DNA of 39,495 nucleotides, from the NCBI GenBank assembly GCA_013003155.1, contig JABDKF010000038.1:1-39495 (forward strand), given 5' to 3'. Made by a program: the position numbers and the translations under genes. This DNA is from Woeseia sp. GTDB lineage: Bacteria; Pseudomonadota; Gammaproteobacteria; Steroidobacterales; Woeseiaceae. This document shows, in pieces, positions 28,146 through 36,525 of this stretch; positions within the stretch are counted from its first letter, which is position 1; every line of letters begins with the position of its first letter. Below the pieces are notes generated by a model. That model was not told where the DNA came from and searched no databases. It worked only from the letters and a program-made list of their open reading frames with translations.

Positions 28146-29231
28146 TTACTGGCCGAGGCAGACGCCCGCGTAGGCCATCGTCTTGCCGGCATTCTTCAAC
28201 CGGCAGTCGTTATCGTAGGTGTTGCCGTCAAGTCCACACACCGGCTGGTAAGTGCGCGGACAGTTTGCGCCCTGCTCCTCGCAAAGCCCCGCGTGTTTGA
28301 TCCGCACGCCCGCGCGCTCTGCCTGGCAGGCGTTGCCGTAGGTCAATTCGTTTGAGCCGCAAACCGGAACGTACAGCCGCGGGCAGGGACGCACACCACA
28401 GGCGCCTTCGCTAAAAGTGCTGACGCCAGCGCCTTCCGCCTTGCAAGCGTTGTCGTAGGTCGCGCCATCATCACCACACACCGGGGAAATAATCGCCGGG
28501 CAGTCCTGCGGGTCGCAGGCGCCCTCCCGCTGCACCGGAATCCGCTCCTGTTCCGCCTCGCAGCGATTGCGATAACTGCGCGCATTGGTGCCGCAGACCG
28601 GTTCAAAAATATCGGGGCAACCACTTTCTGAACATGCGCCCAACGCGGCGATAGCAATTTCAGCGGCGCTGGCGAGGCAGGCATTGTTATACGTTACGCC
28701 GTCTTCGCCGCAGACCGGCACGAACTCGTCATCGCAGCCGTCCTCGCCTACCTCACACAATCCGGAGAACTCGACCTCTACGCCGGACGCGCTGGCAAAA
28801 CAGGCGTTGCTGTAGGTGTTGCCATCGGCTCCGCAAACGGGTGCGAATTCCTCACCGCAAGCGGCCGCTTTTTCACACAGCCCGATCGTGGCAACCTCCA
28901 CGCCGGCCGCCTCTGCAACGCAGGCATTCCCATAGGTCTTGCCGTCAGCACCGCAGACAGGCTCGAAGCGCTCGCCGCATTCATTGGCAGAGTATTGACT
29001 GCACTCGCCGAAACCGACGATGTCAACGCCCGCCGCGGCCGCCACGCAATCGTTGCTGTAAGTCTTGCCATCGATCCCGCAAACGGGGTCGTACTGCATC
29101 GTGCACGCAGTGTCGCCCAACGCCTCTGTGGTCGCCTCACCCTTGGAACCCTGCGCCGCCACGGCGGCGGCGAGCAGCAACAGTGCTGATGCGGTTATAG
29201 CGCGGGATAAGAAAATTCTTGTTCGACTCAC
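28146..29231 (-). CDS. Secreted protein with eight tandem Kazal-like domains
   Basis: Signal peptide (ITASALLLLAAAVAAQG) then eight units of C-x7-CG-x4-[TS]Y-x3-C-x(~14)-C; each unit contains PVCG; 32 domain cysteines. GTG start. Confidence 0.9.
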   Translation of the reverse strand: MSRTRIFLSRAITASALLLLAAAVAAQGSKGEATTEALGDTACTMQYDPVCGIDGKTYSNDCVAAAAGVDIVGFGECSQYSANECGERFEPVCGADGKTYGNACVAEAAGVEVATIGLCEKAAACGEEFAPVCGADGNTYSNACFASASGVEVEFSGLCEVGEDGCDDEFVPVCGEDGVTYNNACLASAAEIAIAALGACSESGCPDIFEPVCGTNARSYRNRCEAEQERIPVQREGACDPQDCPAIISPVCGDDGATYDNACKAEGAGVSTFSEGACGVRPCPRLYVPVCGSNELTYGNACQAERAGVRIKHAGLCEEQGANCPRTYQPVCGLDGNTYDNDCRLKNAGKTMAYAGVCLGQ

Positions 29232-29287
29232 AAACGGACCGTCACTGGCTAATCGTGGTTGTTTAGAGGGGTACCGACCGCACCAGT

Positions 29288-30070
29288 TCAGTCGCCATCG
29301 TAAATAATGTCGCTGAGGCGAACGAGCTCGATACCTTCGTTGTACAGTTCAGGCAGCGCCTGCTCGAGAAATTCCAGCGTCTCGGGGTAGGGGTGGCCAA
29401 TGCCGATTGCGGAGCCCCGCCGACGCGCCAGTTTTTTCAGTCTTTCAAAAGCGGCCGCAACGCCCGCGGCGCTGCGGTCTGAATCAAGGAAAACATCGCG
29501 GCGGGCTGCCGGCACGCCTGCCTCGATCGCCGCCTGCAACGCAATGCTCTGATGCGTCGTAAAACTGTCTACAAAAAATAATCCCTCGCGTGCGTGCAAT
29601 TCCTCCATCAGCCAGCGCATATGGCCAGGATGGCGGGTGAGCAAACTGCCGCGGTGATTGTTGACGCCGGAAGCGTGCGGCACAGCGGCAATGCTTTCTG
29701 CAAATGCGGCGGCAAAGCGCTCGCGACTCATGTCGAGGTGCATAACGCCTGGATCTGCGGAATGGTCCGCATTCTGCGCTTGCAGCGGCAGGTGCAGCAG
29801 CACTTCCTTTCCCTGTCGGGCAGCAAACTCGGCCAGGTCCCGGGCGCGCGGGGTGGCGGGCAAAACAGCGCAGGCAACAGGCCCCGGCAATTCGATGGCT
29901 CGTCGACCGGCCGCCAGTCCGTAGCCGAGATCATCAATGATAAGCGCGATGCGAGGGCGTGTGATCGCGCTGGCGATCGTAACGTTGTCACTCGCGGCGG
30001 CGGTCGTTTCTACCGTGCACGCGAGCGAGGTGATTAGCAGCAATAGCATGCGCGGCAAGCGACCTGACAT
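29288..30070 (-). CDS. Divergent polysaccharide deacetylase family protein (YibQ-like)
   Basis: RPRIALIIDDLGYGLAAGRRAIELPGPVACAVLP, GKEVLLHLPLQAQN, GVNNHRGSLLT, FFVDSFTTHQSIA, IGIGHPYPETLEFL. Start at MSGRLPR, 19 bp downstream of the ctpA stop. Confidence 0.9.
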   Translation of the reverse strand: MSGRLPRMLLLLITSLACTVETTAAASDNVTIASAITRPRIALIIDDLGYGLAAGRRAIELPGPVACAVLPATPRARDLAEFAARQGKEVLLHLPLQAQNADHSADPGVMHLDMSRERFAAAFAESIAAVPHASGVNNHRGSLLTRHPGHMRWLMEELHAREGLFFVDSFTTHQSIALQAAIEAGVPAARRDVFLDSDRSAAGVAAAFERLKKLARRRGSAIGIGHPYPETLEFLEQALPELYNEGIELVRLSDIIYDGD

Positions 30071-30089
30071 CGAAAAGCGGCTCCGCGAC

Positions 30090-31325
30090 TTAATGGGCGA
30101 GGCTATGCATGATGGGCGCCAACTGTATTTGATCGAGCGCCTCGTGCAGTTGTTCGTCGGCAATGTGGTCAAGCCGCTCATCGAGCGCAAGGCCCGGGTA
30201 GGCAACGCTGCTTTCCACGAAGACATCCGGCTCGATACCTGTTTCGTGTATCGATGCACCGGACGGCGTGAAATAACGTGACGTCGTTAGCTTGATCGCC
30301 CTGCCTCGAGAAAGCGGCATGACGGTCTGCACCAAACCCTTGCCAAACGTTTTGGTGCCAACAATTAACGCCCGGTGATGATCCTGCAACGCGCCGGCAA
30401 CAATCTCTGATGCCGATGCGGTGCCGGCGTTAACGAGCACCACCACCGGCGCACCATCCAGGAGGTCACCGCGGTGTGCATTCCGCGCGAAACGTGCTTC
30501 CGGTGTCCGGCCCTCCGCAGACACAATCAAACCCTCATCGAGAAACAGGTCTGAGACATCGACAGCTGCGTCCAGGATGCCGCCGGGATTGTTACGCAGA
30601 TCAAGAATGATTCCTGCCAGCGTATCGCCATTGGCATGCGCACTGTCGGTCATGGCATCAATCGCACTCGCAACTTCGCCGGCGGTGCTGTCAGTGAATT
30701 GTCCGACCCGCACGTAACCAATGGTCGGTTCAAGCAATTCATGGCGCACGCTGGCGACCTGAATGTTGTCGCGCTGCAAATCGAAGATCAGCAGCTCATC
30801 GGCCGGCTGCCGCACAATCGTCAGGGTAACGGGCGTGCCGGACCGACCCCGCAGCCGCCGAATGGTCTTGCGCAGACCATCGTCGGCAACGGACGCGCCG
30901 TCAATCGCTATGATGACGTCGCCTGCGAGGATCCCCGCCCGTTGCGCCGGCGAATTGTCGATCGGTGCGACAACGACAATTTCTTCGTCGCGCGTGCTGA
31001 CCTCGATGCCCACACCGGTGTAGGCGCCGCTGGTGCTGACGCGAATGTCGTGGTACTCGCGTGCGTCGAGGTATTGCGAATGAATATCGAGGTCGCTGAC
31101 CATGCCGCGGATGGCGCTTTCGAGCAGTTCTTCATCGCCGATGGGTTCAACGTAGTCGTGCTTGACGCGCTCCATCACCTCGGCGAACAGCCGGGCTTGT
31201 TGCAGCGCCTGTGCCGTGGGTGTTGGCGCATTTCGGGCAGCGACCCAGGTACCGCCGAGCGACAGACCAAGGCCCATCACGGTACCAATGGCCAGCACCA
31301 GAATGGCACGAATTTTCAATGGCAT
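30090..31325 (-). CDS. ctpA: S41 family carboxyl-terminal processing peptidase
   Basis: TM/signal, PDZ (YTGVGIEVSTRDEEIVVVAPIDNSPAQRAGILAGDVIIAIDG), GIILDLRNNPGG, VLVNAGTASASEIVAGALQDHHRALIVGTKTFGKG (Ser/Lys catalytic region). Confidence 0.96.
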   Translation of the reverse strand: MPLKIRAILVLAIGTVMGLGLSLGGTWVAARNAPTPTAQALQQARLFAEVMERVKHDYVEPIGDEELLESAIRGMVSDLDIHSQYLDAREYHDIRVSTSGAYTGVGIEVSTRDEEIVVVAPIDNSPAQRAGILAGDVIIAIDGASVADDGLRKTIRRLRGRSGTPVTLTIVRQPADELLIFDLQRDNIQVASVRHELLEPTIGYVRVGQFTDSTAGEVASAIDAMTDSAHANGDTLAGIILDLRNNPGGILDAAVDVSDLFLDEGLIVSAEGRTPEARFARNAHRGDLLDGAPVVVLVNAGTASASEIVAGALQDHHRALIVGTKTFGKGLVQTVMPLSRGRAIKLTTSRYFTPSGASIHETGIEPDVFVESSVAYPGLALDERLDHIADEQLHEALDQIQLAPIMHSLAH

Positions 31326-31415
31326 ACGATTTCCAGGTAACAGCTGCTAAGCGTCTATTTAAGCCGCTGGACGATAGCACAGCAACTTTGTTTTTGCTGT
31401 GCGGGGCGTGCCGCG

Positions 31416-32579
31416 CTAGCGCTTGCCCTGCGGCTGACGCGTTACCCAGCTGCTTGGGTTTACAGGGTTCGTCCCCTTGCGAATCTCGAAATACAGGCTC
31501 GCCGACTGCTGACCGCCGCTATCGCCAACGGTGGCAATCGCATCACCCGGCGCGACCCAGTCGCCGGCGTTCGCAAGGATAGACTCGTTATAACCGTAGA
31601 GCGTCATGTAGCCTTCGCCGTGGTCAACAATGACCAGCAGCCCCATACCGGCCAGCCAGTCGGCAAACACAACGCGTCCGTGATAGATCGTGCGCACCTC
31701 GCGGCCACGCGGCGCGGCCAATACAACGCCGTTCCATTTCATGCTTCCGCTACCGCGCGGCTGACCGAACTCGTGCAGCAGCGATCCCGCAACCGGCCAG
31801 GTCAGGCGCCCCTTGAAATTGCTGAAGGGGTCCTCAGCCGTAATGGGGTAGTCCGACAGGATGCTCGTCAGCTCCGCTATCAATCGCGCGAGGTCCTTCT
31901 CCTGGGCGGCGAGGCGCTGCATTTCTGCGCCCTCAACATCAAGCTGTTTCTCGAGCGAGGTCAACAACTCGCGGCGCTCTTCCTGCGCCTCATTCAGCAA
32001 GGCGAGCTCAGCGTAGCGGCTGCGAGCGAGGCCTTCCAGGCGTTGCTCTTCGCTGGCAACGCCGTCCCGCAGCCGCGTTGCCTCCTCGAGGTGCCCGGTC
32101 ATGCGTTCGATATTCGCACCACGAAAGGTGCTCAGGTAACGGTAATAAACGAGCTGCCGGCCAAGCTCGGCGGGATCCTGCTGATTGAGCAACAGGCGTA
32201 ATCGCTCCTGCGAGCCGTTGACGTACGCCGCCCGCACCTGTGCCGCGAGTAATTCGGCCTCTTTATCGAGCAACGCCTGTAACTCGAGCAGCCGATTCTC
32301 CAGTTCGAGCTTGCGCCTTTCACTGGCTTCTTTCTGGCGCGCAAGCTCTCGCAACTGCCGGCGCTGTTCGGCGATGCGCGCCTCAGCGGCCTGCAGGTCG
32401 CCCGTCACCTGATCGCGCTCGGCGACGCGCGCGTCCATGGTCTGTTTCAACTGGCTGATCTTGTCACGAACGTCCGCCAGCTCCTGCTCCTTAATTCTGC
32501 TCGCCGGCGGCTCCTGTGCCGCAACGCTGGCTACGGCAAGGCAGATCACTGTGCATAGGATGCTGAGCGACACTTTCAT
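31416..32579 (-). CDS. envC: Murein hydrolase activator EnvC (LytM/M23 domain)
   Basis: Signal peptide, long coiled coil, C-terminal degenerate M23 domain (VVLAAPRGREVRTIYHGRVVFADWLAGMGLLVIVDHGEGYMTLYGYNESI). Start at MKVSLSILCTV. Confidence 0.94.
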   Translation of the reverse strand: MKVSLSILCTVICLAVASVAAQEPPASRIKEQELADVRDKISQLKQTMDARVAERDQVTGDLQAAEARIAEQRRQLRELARQKEASERRKLELENRLLELQALLDKEAELLAAQVRAAYVNGSQERLRLLLNQQDPAELGRQLVYYRYLSTFRGANIERMTGHLEEATRLRDGVASEEQRLEGLARSRYAELALLNEAQEERRELLTSLEKQLDVEGAEMQRLAAQEKDLARLIAELTSILSDYPITAEDPFSNFKGRLTWPVAGSLLHEFGQPRGSGSMKWNGVVLAAPRGREVRTIYHGRVVFADWLAGMGLLVIVDHGEGYMTLYGYNESILANAGDWVAPGDAIATVGDSGGQQSASLYFEIRKGTNPVNPSSWVTRQPQGKR

Positions 32580-32712
32580 TGTTCGCAGTGTAGTGCCAAG
32601 CGGCCGTAGGGCGGTAGGGCGGGGCGTTGCGCGTATGAGCTTGTTATACTGCCCGGCCGGACAGGTGCCGCCCATGCTGCGGTCGCCACTGACAACAGCC
32701 ATTTGCAGACCT

Positions 32713-33156
32713 ATGGATCGCTACTTCGAATTCGCCTCTAATCACGTGCTCCTCACAGTCGGCCTCGTGCTGAGCTTTTTCATGCTCTTGTTCAGCGAGC
32801 TGCAACGAAAAGCGCGCAACCTTACGAGCGTCGAACCGCAGGACGTCGTCAAGCTGATCAATGCGGATGCCCTCGTTGTCGACGTGCGCAGCGCTGAAGC
32901 GTATGCCAAAGGCCATATTGTCAACGCAAGGAATATTCCTTTCGACGAATTCGATGCACAGGCGAGTAAGCTCGACGGTATGAAGAAGCAGGCAATCGTC
33001 GCCGTGTGCGACGCGGGCAGCGCGGCGAACCGTGCGGTTGACCGTTTGCAGAAAGCAGGCATCGAAAAAGTTTACGCTCTGCGTGGCGGCATGACCGCCT
33101 GGTCTGAAGCGGGCCTGCCGGTGGTCGGTGGCAAGAAACTCAAAAAGAAGCGCTGA
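32713..33156 (+). CDS. Membrane-anchored rhodanese-like protein (YibN-like)
   Basis: MDRYFEFASNHVLLTVGLVLSFFMLLFSELQRK TM; ADALVVDVRSAEAYAKGHIVNARNIPFDEF; AVCDAGSAANRA; GGMTAWSEAGLPV. Confidence 0.93.
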   Translation: MDRYFEFASNHVLLTVGLVLSFFMLLFSELQRKARNLTSVEPQDVVKLINADALVVDVRSAEAYAKGHIVNARNIPFDEFDAQASKLDGMKKQAIVAVCDAGSAANRAVDRLQKAGIEKVYALRGGMTAWSEAGLPVVGGKKLKKKR

Positions 33157-33177
33157 CATCAAGGCGCGCGACAGAGG

Positions 33178-33444
33178 GTGAGCAAGCAGGCGAAAGTAGT
33201 GATGTACGCCACACCGACCTGCCCCTATTGCAGTGCCGCGCGCATGCTGTTCAAGAAAAAGTCAGTGGAGTTCGACGAAATTTCGGTGGCGAACGATAAG
33301 GAACTGCGCACACAGATGGAGGAGCTAAGTGGTGGCTCGACAGTGCCGCAAATATTCGTAAACGACCAGCCGATCGGCGGATTCGATGAAGTGTACGAAC
33401 TGGATCAGCAGGACGCGCTCGATCCGCTGCTGGGGCGCCGCTGA
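33178..33444 (+). CDS. grxC: Glutaredoxin 3
   Basis: VVMYATPTCPYCSAARMLFKKK (CPYC), STVPQIFVNDQPIGGFDEVYEL; GTG start. Confidence 0.96.
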   Translation: MSKQAKVVMYATPTCPYCSAARMLFKKKSVEFDEISVANDKELRTQMEELSGGSTVPQIFVNDQPIGGFDEVYELDQQDALDPLLGRR

Positions 33445-33501
33445 ATTATGTCGGGCGAGGCGCCGCCTAAGTAAACTTTCATTATCAATCAGGACCGTAA
33501 C

Positions 33502-33993
33502 ATGGCAGAGCAAGCAGCACCCCCCGAGCGGCAAATTGCAATTCACAAGATCTATATCAAGGATTTCTCGTTTGAATCGCCGCGGGGCCCGGAGGTATTT
33601 GCTTCCGGTAAATGGAATCCGAAGACCAATTTAAACTTGCGCAGTTCACACGCGCCAGCGCCTGCTGATATGCACGAAGTAGTGTTGACCATTACCGTTG
33701 AGGCCAAGCATGAGGAACAAACGCTGTTCCTGATCGAGCTGCATCAGGCGGGCTTGTTTCAGATTACCGGTTACGGCGCTGAAGAGTTTGACGCTATCGT
33801 CGGCAGTTTTTGCCCGGGCACACTGTTCCCCTATGCGCGCGAGTCGATCGCGGGAATCGTGTCGAAGGGCGGCTTTCCGGAATTCGTGATGCAGCCAATT
33901 AATTTCGACATGCTGTACGCCGAAAGCCGCAAGCAGGCTGCCGCTCAGCAGGCTGATGCACAACATGACAAGGCAGACGTCACCGTCAACTGA
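33502..33993 (+). CDS. secB: Protein-export chaperone SecB
   Basis: IHKIYIKDFSFESPRGPEVF, HQAGLFQITGY, CPGTLFPYARESIAGIVSKGGFPEFVMQPINFDMLY. Confidence 0.97.
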   Translation: MAEQAAPPERQIAIHKIYIKDFSFESPRGPEVFASGKWNPKTNLNLRSSHAPAPADMHEVVLTITVEAKHEEQTLFLIELHQAGLFQITGYGAEEFDAIVGSFCPGTLFPYARESIAGIVSKGGFPEFVMQPINFDMLYAESRKQAAAQQADAQHDKADVTVN

Positions 33994-33997
33994 GCCC

Positions 33998-35008
33998 ATG
34001 ACTCCTACAGGAACAGAAACTGCCATTTGCGTTATCGGTGCCGGCTCGTGGGGCACCGCACTCGCGCTACAGTTTGCGAGGCGCGGACGCGACGTGCGCT
34101 TGTGGGGCAGGGACCGCGAACAGCTCGAGGCGATGTCACAAGACGGTGAGAACAAGCGATACCTGCCGGGTGCGCGGTTTCCGCAAACGCTGCACCCGCG
34201 CGAGACGCTTGAAGAAGCGCTACAGGGAGCAGGCATCGTGCTGGTCGCCGTGCCGAGTCACGGTCTGCGTACGACGCTTGTCAAAATAAAACCCTTGCTG
34301 GGCAAAGGCGTTGGCGTCTGCTGGGCGACGAAAGGCTTCGAGCTTTCTACTGGCAAGTTGCCGCACCAGGTTGTCGCCGAGGTGCTCGGCGACGAGCTGC
34401 CGCTGGCCGTGCTGTCCGGACCAACGTTCGCACGTGAAGTGGGGGACGGTTTGCCCACAGCAATGTCGATCGCAGCGAATAGCCCCGATTTCGCGGCTGA
34501 ATTGGCGGGGGCATTATCGGACGAGACGTTCCGTGCCTATACGTCTTCCGACATCATCGGCGTCGAGGTTGGCGGCGCCGTCAAAAACGTGCTCGCCATC
34601 GGCGCCGGCATTTCAGACGGCCTCGGCTTTGGTGCGAACACACGCATCGCCATGATCAATCGCGGCCTCGTTGAGATGACCCGGCTCGGCGTTGCGCTCG
34701 GGGCCCGACAGGAAACCTTTATGGGGCTCGCCGGCATGGGTGACCTGGTGCTGACCTGTACCGATAATTTGTCCCGCAATCGGCGCATGGGCCTGCTGCT
34801 CGCCGCGGGCAAATCCATTGACGAGGCGCAGCACGAGATTCAGCAGGTGGTTGAAGGTGTGCTGGCGGCAAAAGCCGTCAAGCAGGTGGCCGAAAAACTC
34901 AACGTGGAGATGCCGATCTGCCTCGAAGTTTACGGCGTGCTACATGAGGGCCGCCCGGCAGCGGAGGCGGTGCGCACCTTGATGAGCCGCTCGCTCAAGA
35001 CCGAGTAA
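33998..35008 (+). CDS. gpsA: Glycerol-3-phosphate dehydrogenase [NAD(P)+]
   Basis: ICVIGAGSWGTALALQFARRG, GPTFAREVGDGLPTA, GGAVKNVLAIGAGISDGLGFGANTRIAMINRGLVEM, GMGDLVLTCTDNLSRNRRMG. Confidence 0.97.
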   Translation: MTPTGTETAICVIGAGSWGTALALQFARRGRDVRLWGRDREQLEAMSQDGENKRYLPGARFPQTLHPRETLEEALQGAGIVLVAVPSHGLRTTLVKIKPLLGKGVGVCWATKGFELSTGKLPHQVVAEVLGDELPLAVLSGPTFAREVGDGLPTAMSIAANSPDFAAELAGALSDETFRAYTSSDIIGVEVGGAVKNVLAIGAGISDGLGFGANTRIAMINRGLVEMTRLGVALGARQETFMGLAGMGDLVLTCTDNLSRNRRMGLLLAAGKSIDEAQHEIQQVVEGVLAAKAVKQVAEKLNVEMPICLEVYGVLHEGRPAAEAVRTLMSRSLKTE

Positions 35009-35059
35009 ATCAGTCCGCGTTGCATGGGCCTCGCAAGGGCGCGCAGCACGCGCCAGGCA

Positions 35060-35533
35060 TTAGTCAGCCCGGGCGTCGCCAGCAAACCCAAGTTGCCGCC
35101 ACGCCTCGTAAACAACGACAGCCGCAGCATTCGACAGGTTCAGGCTGCGACTGGCCGCCCGCATCGGTAGTCGCAGGCACTGTTCTGCGGGCAAGGCATC
35201 GAGTACGGACTGGGGTAAACCGCGCGTTTCCGGTCCAAACAGAAAGGCGTCACCGTCGACAAAACGGGCCGCCGTGTAGGGTGTGCTGCTGCGCGTACTG
35301 AGTGCAAACAGGCGGGGTTGCTGTAGTTGCGCGAGGCAGGCGTCGAGACTTTCATGAGTAGTGACGTTCGCAAATTCCCGGTAGTCCAGCCCCGCGCGCC
35401 GCAGACGCGTGTCGTCAAGCTGAAAACCGAGCGGCTTGATCAGGTGGAGGCCGACACCGGTATTCGCGCACAGCCGGATGATATTGCCGGTGTTCGGCGG
35501 AATTTCAGGCTCATACAGAATCAGGTGCAGCAT
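35060..35533 (-). CDS. trmL: tRNA (cytidine(34)-2'-O)-methyltransferase
   Basis: MLHLILYEPEIPPNTGNIIRLCANTGVGLHLIKPLGF, FLFGPETRGLP, LRLPMRAASRSLNLSNAAAVVVYEAWRQLGF; SPOUT-fold TrmL motifs. Confidence 0.95.
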   Translation of the reverse strand: MLHLILYEPEIPPNTGNIIRLCANTGVGLHLIKPLGFQLDDTRLRRAGLDYREFANVTTHESLDACLAQLQQPRLFALSTRSSTPYTAARFVDGDAFLFGPETRGLPQSVLDALPAEQCLRLPMRAASRSLNLSNAAAVVVYEAWRQLGFAGDARAD

Positions 35534-35574
35534 GTTGCGTACAATACGGCAGTCGCCTTCAAAGTGATCAAAGA

Positions 35575-36525
35575 ATGACCGCAACCGCCGCCAGGCTTAA
35601 GGACTCGCCGCTCGCCGTAGACTTCTGCGGAGTCGCGATGGACTCGCCGCTCGTGTTGCTGTCGGGCTGTGTGGGTTTTGGCGAGGAATATACCCGTGTT
35701 CATGGTTTTTCGAACCGCGATGTCGGCGCCGTAGTTCTGAAAGGCACAACTCGTGAGCCGCGACTTGGCAATCCGCCGCACCGCATCAGCGAGACGCCGA
35801 TGGGCATGCTGAACGCGATCGGCTTGCAAAATCCTGGCATGGATAAGGTCATCGATGACATTCTACCGACGCTCGACTTCGACGAGACGCGTTTTATTGC
35901 GAACGTCTGCGGCTCGACCATTGACGATTACGCCGCCGTAACGAAACGCTTCGATGATTCGCCGATCGATGCGATCGAGATCAATATTTCCTGCCCCAAC
36001 ATCAAAGAGGGCGGCGTATCTTTTGGCAACTACCCGGACATGTCGGCTAAAGTGGTCGCTGCCTGTCGGCAGCAAACCGCAAAACCCATCATCGCCAAGC
36101 TATCGCCCAATCAAACGGATATCCGGGAGAACGCGCGGCGCTGCATCGAGGCGGGGGCCGACGCACTCGCGGTGATCAATACGATCATGGGCATGGCGAT
36201 CGATACGGAACATCGCAAGCCGATCATAGGTAACGTCCAGGGCGGCCTGTCCGGCCCGGCTATCAAGCCGATTGCATTGCTAAAGGTGCATCAGGTGTAC
36301 GAAGTTGCGGGTCCGCTGGGCGTGCCCATCATTGGCCAGGGCGGTATAACGACGATTGAGGACGCGCTCGAATTTATTATTGCCGGCGCAAGCACGATCG
36401 GGATCGGCACCGCACTATTTTACGATCCCTTGTTGTGCAAAAAGATCAACGAAGGATTGCTGGCCTACCTGCAACGGCACGGCATTGCATCGATTAACGA
36501 ACTGGTGGGTTCACTTGTCGCCTGA
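35575..36525 (+). CDS. pyrD: Dihydroorotate dehydrogenase, class 1B-like
   Basis: DFCGVAMDSPLVLLSGCVGFGEEY, GLQNPGMD, EINISCPNIKEGGVSFGNYP, AKLSPNQTDI, GGLSGPAIKPIAL, GQGGITTIEDALEFIIAGASTIGIGTALF. Confidence 0.85.
   Translation: MTATAARLKDSPLAVDFCGVAMDSPLVLLSGCVGFGEEYTRVHGFSNRDVGAVVLKGTTREPRLGNPPHRISETPMGMLNAIGLQNPGMDKVIDDILPTLDFDETRFIANVCGSTIDDYAAVTKRFDDSPIDAIEINISCPNIKEGGVSFGNYPDMSAKVVAACRQQTAKPIIAKLSPNQTDIRENARRCIEAGADALAVINTIMGMAIDTEHRKPIIGNVQGGLSGPAIKPIALLKVHQVYEVAGPLGVPIIGQGGITTIEDALEFIIAGASTIGIGTALFYDPLLCKKINEGLLAYLQRHGIASINELVGSLVA

Noticed and set aside
28343-29200. Several alternate-frame ORFs over the Kazal gene (28343..28684 minus, 28778..29140 minus, 28841..29200 plus)
   Set aside because: Shadow frames created by the repeated GC-rich coding sequence; the Kazal frame has signal peptide and conserved cysteines throughout.
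28146-29231. Repeats of about 115-120 bp considered as a CRISPR or minisatellite array
   Set aside because: The periodicity is explained by tandem protein domains in one open frame; nucleotide identity between units is low.
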